Source: CAYMPW01 sp964392725
GTDB taxonomy: Archaea; Thermoplasmatota; Thermoplasmata; Methanomassiliicoccales; Methanomethylophilaceae
DNA: 15,260 nucleotides
Direction of reading: 5' to 3'
Assembly (NCBI GenBank): GCA_964392725.1
Contig: CAYMPW010000024.1
Location: 1 to 15,260 of the forward strand
Each line of letters starts with the position of its first letter. Within the stretch, counting starts at the first letter, position 1. Shown here in pieces: positions 1 through 7,358 of this stretch. The translations under genes were made by a program, and so were the position numbers. The notes beneath the pieces were generated by a model. That model saw only the letters and a list, made by a program, of their open reading frames with translations, made no database searches and was not told where the DNA came from.

Positions 1-46
1 TCGTAACAAGGTATCTGTAGGGGAACCTGCAGATGGATCACCTCCT
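1..46 (+). rRNA. 16S rRNA, 3' end (partial)
   Basis: The first 46 bases are the universal end of small-subunit rRNA. They hold helix 45 (bases 17-30, a five-pair stem closed by a GGAA loop, where KsgA/Dim1 dimethylates two adenines), followed by the conserved tail GGATCACCTCCT. The tail is the anti-Shine-Dalgarno region; its complement, AGGAGGTGAT, matches ribosome binding sites of the str operon later in the window. The gene starts outside the window. No 23S, 5S or spacer tRNA-Ala follows it, so the 16S gene appears unlinked from 23S, as known in Thermoplasmata. The exact mature 3' end within a base or two is not certain. Confidence 0.97.
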
Positions 47-50
47 ACGC

Positions 51-75
51 AGAGTGGGGCCTCATGCCCCACTCT
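51..75 (+). other. hairpin just after 16S rRNA (processing or termination)
   Basis: A perfect ten-pair GC-rich stem (51-60 with 66-75) with a five-base loop lies four bases after the 16S end. No T-run follows it, so it looks more like part of the pre-16S trailer or processing structure than a simple terminator. The pairing is visible in the sequence; the role is inferred. Confidence 0.6.
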
Positions 76-629
76 CAAAACAATACAAATACATGAATAG
101 CAAGGAAATTCCCAAGTGAATTTCCCGCGATTCCTTAGGCAGCTTACCATGCACTAAACGTAGCATCGAACGTCACTTCATTTCTTCGTTTTTTTATTCT
201 ATTAATTACTTTATTCTCATTTTCACTTTGATTTTTTTATTGATCATTCTTCACGCATTCAGAAATCAATAATCGCAGCATCGAAATACATTCTAATTCT
301 GTCTTGACACTTATGCGTCAAGTTTTATTCATCACACATCAATTGGTGATGTGCTGCCAAAGAATAGCAAGCTGAATTCGATAGATCTAATTCATCAGAG
401 TTTTATTCAAAACTCGGTCTTAGTATTTTTCATTTGGTAATAAAAAAATATGCTAGTGGATTCATTTACCCGTTAGCATTTCAAATATCACAAAATTCAT
501 TGGTTGAAGAACTTTGCTTCAATCTGTGTATGTATAATACGTATACAACACTGTAATCAAATCAGTAGTGTGATTATACAATTTCAAAAATAATTTAGTT
601 TATCAAATTAATGTATTCGAAGAAAGTAG
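76..629. other. AT-rich spacer with serial hairpins, no gene seen
   Basis: I find no convincing coding frame, tRNA or 23S start here. The stretch holds a set of short inverted repeats: 104-111/118-125 (8 pairs), 335-341/347-353 (7), 373-378/389-394 (6), 398-404/409-415 (7, four-base loop), 450-459/470-479 (10, two G-T), 504-509/517-522 (6) and 554-559/571-576 (6). Some are expected by chance in AT-rich DNA. It may be the 16S trailer, an undescribed RNA, or just spacer between the 16S gene and the converging tRNA-Gln transcript. Confidence 0.5.
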
Positions 630-632
630 TGG

Positions 633-705
633 TAGCCCCGTCCGGGTTCGAACCGGAGTCACTGGCTCCAAAGGCTAGTATGATTGACCACTACACTACG
701 GGGCT
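633..705 (-). tRNA. tRNA-Gln (anticodon TTG)
   Basis: The minus strand folds into a 73-base cloverleaf. The seven-pair acceptor stem (699-705 with 634-640) is perfect, as is the five-pair T stem with loop TTCGAAC. The D stem is weaker, and the anticodon loop CTTTGGA gives anticodon TTG at 669-671. Discriminator A is at 633 and CCA is encoded at 630-632. The anticodon stem has one A-C mismatch in its middle pair (29-41). The 5' end is only 18 bases after the stop of the methylthiotransferase gene with no well-placed box A, so it is probably released from the upstream operon transcript. In archaea this tRNA is normally charged with Glu and converted by GatDE. Confidence 0.93.
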
Positions 706-723
706 ATATGTCGGGTTTATACC

Positions 724-1962
724 TCAATCATTTAACAACTTTCCGATGAGATAGGTAGATTCGCTAGATGTGATTTCCACATTTATGAATGTGCCAAGCG
801 AAATTTCCTCTTCTATTGCAACGGGACGATAATTATTTGTACGGGCAATAACGGTTCCGGGTTTTCCAATTTCTGTAACGAGTGCTTCAAACTGTTTTCC
901 TATCAAAGCATCGTTAACGTTTTTCTCTACATCATTTTTCAAATCTGTAAGTTCGCGGGATCTGTCTTTGATTATGCGGCCCTGAACTTGTACCATAGAC
1001 GCAGCATCTGTTCCAGGTCTGACTGAGAACCTTGTTATGTTAATTGTGTCTGCTTTCAGAGTTCTAACAAGGTTCAGGCTCTTCTCATGGTCCTCGTCAG
1101 ATTCTCCAGGGAATCCAGATATTATGTCTGTTGCTATGCTGATGTCCGGATAGCGTTCCCTAAGGCGATTGACAATGCCTATGAATTTATCAGCTGTGCA
1201 ATGTCTTTTCATACCCAACAATACAGAATCACTTCCGCTTTGTATGGGTATATGTAAGAAACGGTACAGTCTCTTATCTTCCATAAGATCCATCAAATCA
1301 TCTATAATGGGATCTAATCTGTTTGGATTCATCATGCCTATGCGTATGCGATAGTCACCATCAAATTCCAACATTCTTTTGATAAGTTTTGGAAGGCTGC
1401 TACCCGTATCCATTCCATAGCATGCCGTATCTTGGGCGGTAATCAATATTTCTTTCGAACCGTCATCCAACATTTTTTTGAATTTTTGAATAAGCTCGTC
1501 TTCATTAAAGCTAACAAGACGACCTCTTGCGAATCTGGTTATGCAATATGTACAATTGCCCAAACAACCCTGGGCTATTGGTAAAATGGCACTGGATCCG
1601 TATTTTTCTGATTCAATACATTCCCCACACCCATATTTTTCTTCAACCAATGCATCGAATTCAGGATACATGTCGGGCGGAAGAATCAAAGCATTTGGAA
1701 GTCTAACTTCCATACGCGATGATTGAACCTTTGCCATGCATCCGGCAACAATAACTTCTTTCCCATCTTTACGAAGTTCGGAAGCTCTGCGAAGCATACG
1801 TTTTTCAGTTGTTTCCACAACCGTACACGTATTCAAAACAACAAGCTCTGCATCAGAGATAGAGTATGTACGAACGTGACCTAAATCACTCAGCCTGCGG
1901 GCTAAATCTTCACTTTCCCCGTAGTTCATCGTACAGCCGTAGGTTTCTACGAAGTACTTCAT
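724..1962 (-). CDS. MtaB-type tRNA (t6A37) methylthiotransferase, radical SAM
   Basis: A 412-residue protein of the MiaB/MtaB/CDKAL1 methylthiotransferase family, which adds a methylthio group to N6-threonylcarbamoyl-A37 of tRNAs reading ANN codons. The N-terminal UPF0004 domain holds the three cysteines for the auxiliary 4Fe-4S cluster (C10, C46, C75). The radical SAM motif CLGNCTYC gives C133, C137 and C140. A TRAM domain for RNA binding fills roughly residues 355-412. The length fits the archaeal/eukaryotic e-MtaB branch. The ATG follows the aIF2-beta stop by 12 bases, with AAGGTAA as a likely ribosome binding site, so the two are one operon. Substrate assignment rests on family knowledge; RimO or MiaB activity is less likely in an archaeon. 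Confidence 0.93.
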   Translation of the reverse strand: MKYFVETYGCTMNYGESEDLARRLSDLGHVRTYSISDAELVVLNTCTVVETTEKRMLRRASELRKDGKEVIVAGCMAKVQSSRMEVRLPNALILPPDMYPEFDALVEEKYGCGECIESEKYGSSAILPIAQGCLGNCTYCITRFARGRLVSFNEDELIQKFKKMLDDGSKEILITAQDTACYGMDTGSSLPKLIKRMLEFDGDYRIRIGMMNPNRLDPIIDDLMDLMEDKRLYRFLHIPIQSGSDSVLLGMKRHCTADKFIGIVNRLRERYPDISIATDIISGFPGESDEDHEKSLNLVRTLKADTINITRFSVRPGTDAASMVQVQGRIIKDRSRELTDLKNDVEKNVNDALIGKQFEALVTEIGKPGTVIARTNNYRPVAIEEEISLGTFINVEITSSESTYLIGKLLND

Positions 1963-1974
1963 GATTTTACCTTA

Positions 1975-2607
1975 TCAACGAGTAGTAGGGTCAGATGTGG
2001 GAACCGCAAATGCAGTCTTTGCAGAGATTTTTGTAATCTTTGCATGAATGGTATTGCCTTTTGTGGTACCAGGACAAACTACAAGATAATCGTAGAATTT
2101 TCCAACACCGTCTCCCTTCTTACCTGAATCTGTTATTGTAAGATCGATAACATCTCCTTCTCTGAGAGTATTTGGTGAATCAACCTTTACGGATTTTCTT
2201 ACGTTAATAGATCTGCGTGCACCGCATGCTTCACATTCCAAAATGAGAGTTCTGTCTTCTTTAACAATTTTTGTATCGGGAAGACCGCACTCTGAACAGA
2301 TAACATATGTTTCGGTGTAGAGTTGAATTTTTTCACTAATGTGCGTTGGGTTGATTTTGGCTTTGAATACGACCCTACGGCCCTCAATGTTTCCAGGAGT
2401 TCCCAATTCCTTAAGGAGGAACTGAAGAAGGTGCTGAGGATCTCTCCTGAGCTTATCTGTAACGTCAATGAAGTTTCTGAAGACTGTTATTTTTCCTTCT
2501 TGGAGGATGTCCAACTCGGGAAGCGCAAACCTTTCGTGGTTTTCAATTGTTTCGGGCAATACGCTTTTGGCTCTGTCGAGCAATGCAAAATAATCATCAT
2601 CAGCCAT
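1975..2607 (-). CDS. translation initiation factor aIF2 subunit beta with C-terminal TRAM domain
   Basis: A 210-residue beta subunit of the aIF2 heterotrimer, which delivers initiator Met-tRNA to the small subunit. The N-terminal helix (about 1-22) is the usual gamma-binding segment, the central alpha-beta domain spans about 30-98, and the zinc ribbon has C104, C107, C125 and C128. Canonical archaeal aIF2-beta ends near residue 140. Here a TRAM domain (about 147-202) is added, a variant known from some euryarchaea such as Methanosarcina. I chose ATG at 2607, giving MADDDYF. An in-frame TTG at 2616 would add three residues, but box A at 2640-2647 puts the transcript start close to 2617, which leaves almost no leader for the TTG. 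First gene of the operon with the methylthiotransferase. Confidence 0.95.
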   Translation of the reverse strand: MADDDYFALLDRAKSVLPETIENHERFALPELDILQEGKITVFRNFIDVTDKLRRDPQHLLQFLLKELGTPGNIEGRRVVFKAKINPTHISEKIQLYTETYVICSECGLPDTKIVKEDRTLILECEACGARRSINVRKSVKVDSPNTLREGDVIDLTITDSGKKGDGVGKFYDYLVVCPGTTKGNTIHAKITKISAKTAFAVPTSDPTTR

Positions 2608-2639
2608 GTTAATCAACTATCTTCGCAATCCATGTATTG

Positions 2640-2647
2640 TTTATAAA
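2640..2647 (-). promoter_or_regulatory. box A (TATA) promoter of the aIF2-beta operon
   Basis: TTTATAAA is centred about 36 bases before the ATG at 2607, so initiation about 26 bases downstream would give a leader of only about 10 bases. A match to the archaeal box A pattern; no experimental support. Confidence 0.5.
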
Positions 2648-2706
2648 GGTTATCGCGCACGCACGTACATATTATAGGGTAGAATGGGAAACGGAGTACC
2701 CGAGGG

Positions 2707-2717
2707 TTTTTAGATAT
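2707..2717 (+). promoter_or_regulatory. probable box A of the aminotransferase gene
   Basis: TTTTTAGATAT is centred about 25 bases before the ATG at 2737, and there is no Shine-Dalgarno sequence between them. This is the spacing expected for a leaderless archaeal transcript. Confidence 0.4.
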
Positions 2718-2736
2718 CGTATACTTTCCCAAATCG

Positions 2737-3912
2737 ATGCAGCCGCAATTTTCCCGTAGAGTTAACGATGTAATGGAATCTTACATAATGCAATTGGTTG
2801 AAGTAGCCAATCGCCCAGGTATGATTTCTTTTGCAACAGGACTTCCTGATAACAATCTCTTCGATGCGGATGAGCTAATCAAAGCAACCAACGAAGCACT
2901 TTCAAAAGATCGTGCCGCAGGTACGCTACAATATGGATTGGCCGAAGGTCTTCCTGAACTCAGAGAAAAAATTGCTGCCCGTTGCCAAAAAGAATTGGGC
3001 TTCAAAGCGACCGCAGAAGATGTTTTTATGACAAACGGATCGCAGGAATGTTTTGATCATATGGGAAAGATGTTTTTAAATCCAGGAGACAAAATGGTTG
3101 TAGAAAACCCCGGATATTTGGGTGCATTGCAATCATATTCTGTATATGCTCCAGAATTTATCGGGGTAGATATGGTGGATGGAAATCCAGATTCCCAAGA
3201 GTTAGAAGATGCAATGTCTCAAAAACCGAAGTTATTTTACTCTATTCCAAATTTTCAAAATCCATCTGGTATGAGCTATACCAATGATTCGCGTAAACTG
3301 GTTGCCGAATTGGCAGAATCATCGGACTGTGTAGTAATAGAAGATGATGCATACGGGGAGCTCGGTTACTCGGGGAGACCTGGAATATCTATAAAATCCA
3401 GGGCAACCGACAATACCGTTTTAACAGGCTCTTTTTCGAAGATAATATCTCCAGGAATGAGAGTCGGGTGGATGGTCGTCCCAGAATGGATGAGAAAACA
3501 AACTCTTACATCCATTGAGGCCGGAAGTCTCCTTCCTGGACAGTTTTCACAATCCATCATAAACAGATTCTTGGAAAATGTTGATTATGATCAATATCTT
3601 GACAAACTCAGGGCAGAATACAATCGTAAGAAGAATATCTTTATCGATCTCATGGAAGATGAACTGCCCGAATATATGAGGTGGAACAATCCGGAAGGAG
3701 GCATGTTCGTATGGTTACGCTCTCCGGATGGTACAGATGCGAAGAAGATTTTTGAGAACGCATTGGAAAATAATCTCGTAGTTATGCCAGGAAAGCCATT
3801 TCATATCAGAGGCGGGAACAACACGATTAGGTTGAATTTTGCTACCCCTGATGAAGAGTCCATGAAAAATGGTATGAAAATTCTTGGAAAAGTATGTCGC
3901 GATATATTCTGA
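2737..3912 (+). CDS. PLP-dependent aminotransferase, class I/II (LysN/MocR-like)
   Basis: A 391-residue cytosolic fold-type I aminotransferase. PLP-site landmarks are visible: N175 in the PNFQNPSG segment, D203 and Y206 in EDDAYGEL, and the Schiff-base lysine K235 in GSFSK. A carboxylate-binding arginine (R365) sits in NTIRLNF. The N-terminal half resembles 2-aminoadipate/aromatic aminotransferases (LysN, ARO8 type) and the catalytic domain of MocR regulators, but no DNA-binding domain is present. The substrate cannot be read from sequence; aromatic, branched or 2-aminoadipate amino acids are all possible. It stands alone between the divergent aIF2-beta operon and the str operon. A possible imperfect hairpin (3911-3917/3932-3938) follows the stop. 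Confidence 0.9.
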   Translation: MQPQFSRRVNDVMESYIMQLVEVANRPGMISFATGLPDNNLFDADELIKATNEALSKDRAAGTLQYGLAEGLPELREKIAARCQKELGFKATAEDVFMTNGSQECFDHMGKMFLNPGDKMVVENPGYLGALQSYSVYAPEFIGVDMVDGNPDSQELEDAMSQKPKLFYSIPNFQNPSGMSYTNDSRKLVAELAESSDCVVIEDDAYGELGYSGRPGISIKSRATDNTVLTGSFSKIISPGMRVGWMVVPEWMRKQTLTSIEAGSLLPGQFSQSIINRFLENVDYDQYLDKLRAEYNRKKNIFIDLMEDELPEYMRWNNPEGGMFVWLRSPDGTDAKKIFENALENNLVVMPGKPFHIRGGNNTIRLNFATPDEESMKNGMKILGKVCRDIF

Positions 3913-3994
3913 CCGCCCTCTTGTTTTTGACGGAGGTCTTATATATGGTGTTAGGCTAGCCACTTAGGCTGATTAATATCTAAAACTGATAAGG

Positions 3995-4004
3995 TTTTAA
4001 ATAT
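3995..4004 (+). promoter_or_regulatory. box A promoter of the str operon
   Basis: TTTTAAATAT is 46-55 bases before the TTG start of rpsL and predicts a transcript start near 4026, leaving room for the ribosome binding site. A second TATA-like stretch, CTTATATATG at about 3938-3947, could be an upstream tandem promoter. Confidence 0.5.
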
Positions 4005-4037
4005 AATAACATTAATCGCAAAAAATAATTCACATGG

Positions 4038-4044
4038 AAGGTGA
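4038..4044 (+). promoter_or_regulatory. ribosome binding site that decides the rpsL start
   Basis: AAGGTGA pairs with the 16S tail seen at 35-46 and lies five bases before TTG at 4050. It overlaps an in-frame GTG at 4041, which therefore cannot be the start. Confidence 0.75.
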
Positions 4045-4049
4045 AACAT

Positions 4050-4478
4050 TTGGGTAATGGTCTTTACACCGCAAGAAAAATGAAAGAGGACAGGCAGAAA
4101 TTCCGCTGGCTTGACAGAGGATACAAGAAGAGAGTATTGAAACTGAGGGAGAAATCCGATCCGTTGGAGGGATCCTCACAGGCACGCGGTATTGTGCTTG
4201 AGAAGGTCGGTATTGAGGCAAAACAGCCTAACTCCGCTATCAGGAAATGCGTCAAAGTTCAGCTTATTAAGAATGGACGCCAGATCACTGCATTTGCGGT
4301 TGGAGACGGTGCTATCAACTTTATCGATGAACACGATGAAGTTCTCATTGAAGGTATCGGTGGTAGAATGGGAAGGTCTTACGGAGATATTCCCGGAGTC
4401 CGTTTCAAAGTCATTAAGGTCAACAATGTCTCCTTGAACGAAATGGTCAGAGGCAGAACCGATAAACCCGTACGGTGA
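4050..4478 (+). CDS. rpsL: small-subunit ribosomal protein uS12
   Basis: A 142-residue uS12, the decoding-centre protein. The product begins MGNGLYTARK and carries the hallmark KQPNSAIRK loop (58-66), which contacts codon and anticodon in the A site, then the FIDEHDEV segment (91-98) and a C-terminal end typical of archaeal uS12. TTG at 4050 is chosen because it gives the family length and sits five bases after AAGGTGA; GTG at 4041 is inside that site. An out-of-frame mini-ORF (ATG 4034 to TAA 4057) overlaps the start. Its TGA (4476-4478) is embedded in the binding site of rpsG, so the two are probably translationally coupled. First gene of the str operon. Confidence 0.97.
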   Translation: MGNGLYTARKMKEDRQKFRWLDRGYKKRVLKLREKSDPLEGSSQARGIVLEKVGIEAKQPNSAIRKCVKVQLIKNGRQITAFAVGDGAINFIDEHDEVLIEGIGGRMGRSYGDIPGVRFKVIKVNNVSLNEMVRGRTDKPVR

Positions 4479-4483
4479 TTATC

Positions 4484-5068
4484 ATGACAGAGGAAATTAC
4501 AATTTCAACTCCCCTTATTTTCGGGAAATACGATACATCCGAAGTAGTCGTCAGTGACGGAGGTCTTGCAAAATACATCGACCTTACGCCTACAAACGTA
4601 CCCCACTCCGGAGGTAAACATGCAAACAGGTGGTTTGGAAAGTCCAAATTGAGCATCGTAGAGAGGCTCATTAACAACATCATGAGGACTGAAAAATATA
4701 CCGGCAAGAAACTCAAGGCCTACAAAGCGGTGTCGGAAGCCTTTGATATTGTCGCTAAAAAGACCCAAAAGAACCCTGTACAGGTTTTCACAGATGCTCT
4801 TGAAAATGCAGCACCTCGTGAAGAAGTTACAAGACTTCAGTTCGGAGGAATCTCCGTACCCAAAGCAGTAGATGTTGCTCCCCAGAGGAGACTCGACATT
4901 GCTCTGCGCAACCTTTCCAAAGGTGTAGTTCTTGCATCAGCAAAGAACAAGAAGCCTATTTACGAATGCCTCGCAGAAGAAATCATCCTCGCAGCAAAAG
5001 GCGATATGACTTCTTACTCCGTCGCCAAGAAAGAAGAAATCGAGAGGGTCGCACAGTCGGCACGCTGA
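4484..5068 (+). CDS. rpsG: small-subunit ribosomal protein uS7
   Basis: A 194-residue uS7, a primary 16S-binding protein of the head domain near the E site. The HSGGKHANRWFGKSKLSIVERLINN stretch (about 40-64, read here as separate motifs), the ENAAPREEVTR motif and the DVAPQRRLDIALRN segment are characteristic of archaeal/eukaryotic uS7, and the C-terminal helix ends in ERVAQSAR. ATG at 4484 is preferred over an in-frame GTG at 4475, because the GTG forms part of the site GGTGAT (4474-4479) four bases before the ATG. Only five bases separate it from the rpsL stop; 24 bases follow to fusA. Confidence 0.97.
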   Translation: MTEEITISTPLIFGKYDTSEVVVSDGGLAKYIDLTPTNVPHSGGKHANRWFGKSKLSIVERLINNIMRTEKYTGKKLKAYKAVSEAFDIVAKKTQKNPVQVFTDALENAAPREEVTRLQFGGISVPKAVDVAPQRRLDIALRNLSKGVVLASAKNKKPIYECLAEEIILAAKGDMTSYSVAKKEEIERVAQSAR

Positions 5069-5092
5069 TTTTGATAAACCAAAGGTGATGTC

Positions 5093-7300
5093 ATGGGCAG
5101 AAAAGAAGATAATATTAAGAGAGCAGTCGAATTGATGTCAACACCTCAATTCATCAGGAACATCGGTACCGCTGCACACATCGATCACGGAAAAACAACA
5201 TTCTCCGATAACCTCATTGCAGGTGCCGGTATGATGTCTGCAGACCTCGCAGGAGAACAGCGTGTTCTCGACTTCGACGAGCAGGAATCCGCAAGAGGAA
5301 TCACAATCAACGCAGCATCTGCGTCAATGGTTCACACATACAACAAACAGGAATATTTGATCAACATGATCGATACTCCTGGTCACGTTGACTTCGGTGG
5401 AGACGTTACAAGGGCAATGAGAGCACTCGATGGTGTTTTCATCCTCTGTTGTGCCGTTGAAGGTATCATGCCTCAGACTGAAACAGTTATCAGGCAGGCT
5501 CTCAAAGAACGTGTTAGACCTCTCTTGTTCATCAACAAAGTTGACAGGATGATTGTCGAACAGCAGGTTACCAAAGATATGATGGTTGCAAAATTCTCAA
5601 AACTCGTAGCCGAGTTCAACACAAAAGTTGCAAACATCCTTCCTGCACCTCTTAACAAAGAATGGCAGGTCAGTATCCAGGACGGAACAGTTGCTTTCGG
5701 ATCTGCATACAACAACTGGGCGATTTCAGCACCCTTTATGCAGAAGAGCAATATCACATTCTCTGATATTTTCGAATACTGCGCAAAAGAAGGTGGACAG
5801 AAAGAACTCTCCAGAAAATCACCTCTTCACGAAGTTGTTCTTCAGATGGCCATTGAGCACATCCAGAACCCTGTTGACGCACAGAAGATTCGTATCCCTA
5901 CCATCTGGAAAGGAGACAAAGAATCTACACTCGGAAAACAGATGCTTGCATGCGACTCCAAAGGAGATGTATCTATGATGATTAACAAGATTATCATGGA
6001 TCCCCACGCAGGAGAAGTTGCAATCGGTAGGTTGTTCTCAGGTTCAGTTACCAAAGGACAGACTTTGTACATTGCAGGTATGCCTAATGCACAGAGAGTA
6101 CAGACCGTTGCATTGATGGTCGGTGCAGACAGAATTCCAATTGAAAACTGTCAGGCCGGTAACATCGTTGCTTTGACCGGTCTCAAAGATGCTATCGCAG
6201 GATCTACAATCTCTACAGTTAAAGAAATGGAACCTTTCGAGAGAATGGCTCACTACTCTGAACCTGTTATCACAAAAGCTATCGAAGCAAAGAACATGAA
6301 AGATTTGCCTAAACTCGTCGAAGTTCTCAGGACTATCGCAAAAGCAGATCCTTCACTCAACATTGAAATTAACAATGAAACTGGCGAACACTTGATGTCC
6401 GGTATGGGAGAACTCCACTTGGAAATCACCGAATACCGTATCATCAACGAACAGGGTGTTGAAATCATCTCTTCACCTCCAATCGTTGTTTACCAGGAAG
6501 GTGTCAAAGGAAAGAACCCTTCAGAATTTGAAGGAAAATCACCTAACAAACACAACAAGTTCTACTTCCTCGTAGAACCCCTTGAAGAAGGTGTCTTGGA
6601 CGCAATCCGCTCAGGTGAGATTGATGTCGGCGCAAAAATCAAGGATCAGAAAGCAGTCGCAAAGCTCCTTTCCGATGCTGGTATGGAAAAAGACGACGCC
6701 AAAGGCGTAGTCGCATTCAAGAACAACAACGTTCTTCTTGACTGCACAAAAGGTATCCAGTACCTCCACGAAACAATGGAACTTGTAAAACAGTCTTTCG
6801 AAGAAGCAATGACCAAAGGACCTCTCGCAGCCGAGAAAGTTTCTGGAGTCAAAATTAAACTCATGGACGCAAAGCTCCACGAAGATACAATCCACAGGGG
6901 ACCTGCACAGATCATCCCCGCAGTAAGAGACGGTATCTATGGTGCAATGTGTATTGCAGGAAGGACCCTCATGGAACCTATGCAGAAGGTTTTCATCAGC
7001 GTACCTCCAGACTACATGGGATCAGCAGTCAACCTGATCAACCAGCGCCGCGGTACCATTCTTGAAATGGGCCAGGACGGAGCAGATTCTACCGTATCGG
7101 CAGAATGTCCCGTTGCAGATATGTTCGGATTCGCATCCGACGTACGTGGATCCACACAGGGTCGCGCACTCTGGTCAACCGAAAACGCTGGCTTCAAGTC
7201 GGTACCAGCCGAATTCCAGAAGAAAGTTGTTGGAGAAATCAGGACACGCAAGGGCCTCAACCCTGAGCCTTATGACGCCGGATATTACTCAGGCATGTAA
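5093..7300 (+). CDS. fusA: translation elongation factor EF-2
   Basis: A 735-residue translocation GTPase of normal archaeal length. GTP-binding motifs are AHIDHGKT (28-35), the switch I region RGITI (68-72), DTPGH (94-98) and NKVD (148-151). Domain II follows, then domain III with the SGMGELHLEI motif and domains IV-V. In domain IV, the IHRGPAQ segment carries H601 (codon 6893-6895), the histidine that archaea and eukaryotes convert to diphthamide. This marks it as EF-2 rather than bacterial EF-G. GGTGAT at 5084-5089, three bases before the ATG, is a strong ribosome binding site. Third gene of the operon; the codons look translationally optimised, as expected for a highly expressed gene. Confidence 0.98.
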   Translation: MGRKEDNIKRAVELMSTPQFIRNIGTAAHIDHGKTTFSDNLIAGAGMMSADLAGEQRVLDFDEQESARGITINAASASMVHTYNKQEYLINMIDTPGHVDFGGDVTRAMRALDGVFILCCAVEGIMPQTETVIRQALKERVRPLLFINKVDRMIVEQQVTKDMMVAKFSKLVAEFNTKVANILPAPLNKEWQVSIQDGTVAFGSAYNNWAISAPFMQKSNITFSDIFEYCAKEGGQKELSRKSPLHEVVLQMAIEHIQNPVDAQKIRIPTIWKGDKESTLGKQMLACDSKGDVSMMINKIIMDPHAGEVAIGRLFSGSVTKGQTLYIAGMPNAQRVQTVALMVGADRIPIENCQAGNIVALTGLKDAIAGSTISTVKEMEPFERMAHYSEPVITKAIEAKNMKDLPKLVEVLRTIAKADPSLNIEINNETGEHLMSGMGELHLEITEYRIINEQGVEIISSPPIVVYQEGVKGKNPSEFEGKSPNKHNKFYFLVEPLEEGVLDAIRSGEIDVGAKIKDQKAVAKLLSDAGMEKDDAKGVVAFKNNNVLLDCTKGIQYLHETMELVKQSFEEAMTKGPLAAEKVSGVKIKLMDAKLHEDTIHRGPAQIIPAVRDGIYGAMCIAGRTLMEPMQKVFISVPPDYMGSAVNLINQRRGTILEMGQDGADSTVSAECPVADMFGFASDVRGSTQGRALWSTENAGFKSVPAEFQKKVVGEIRTRKGLNPEPYDAGYYSGM

Positions 7301-7301
7301 G

Positions 7302-7311
7302 GTTTAAATAC
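7302..7311 (+). promoter_or_regulatory. probable internal box A before tuf
   Basis: GTTTAAATAC begins just after the fusA stop and predicts a start near 7332, giving a 27-base leader that includes the ribosome binding site. It would allow EF-1-alpha to be made in excess over the rest of the operon. Confidence 0.45.
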
Positions 7312-7335
7312 AAAACATATTATGGAGAAATCAGA

Positions 7336-7347
7336 CCTATATATAGG
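7336..7347 (+). repeat. 12-base palindrome overlapping the tuf ribosome binding site
   Basis: CCTATATATAGG is a perfect palindrome whose last three bases are the first half of the AGGAGG site (7345-7350), nine bases before the tuf ATG (eight intervening). As RNA it could form a weak four-pair hairpin. Confidence 0.55.
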
Positions 7348-7358
7348 AGGAATCTAAA

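Noticed and set aside
162..285. AGCATCGAA repeated at 162-170 and 277-285
   Set aside because: A nine-base repeat 115 bases apart in AT-rich spacer, with no extension or periodicity; no CRISPR-like pattern.
3939..3975. Direct repeat TTAGGCT at about 3951 and 3965 with GGCTAGCC between
   Set aside because: Too short to call an operator; position near a possible upstream promoter is noted only in passing.
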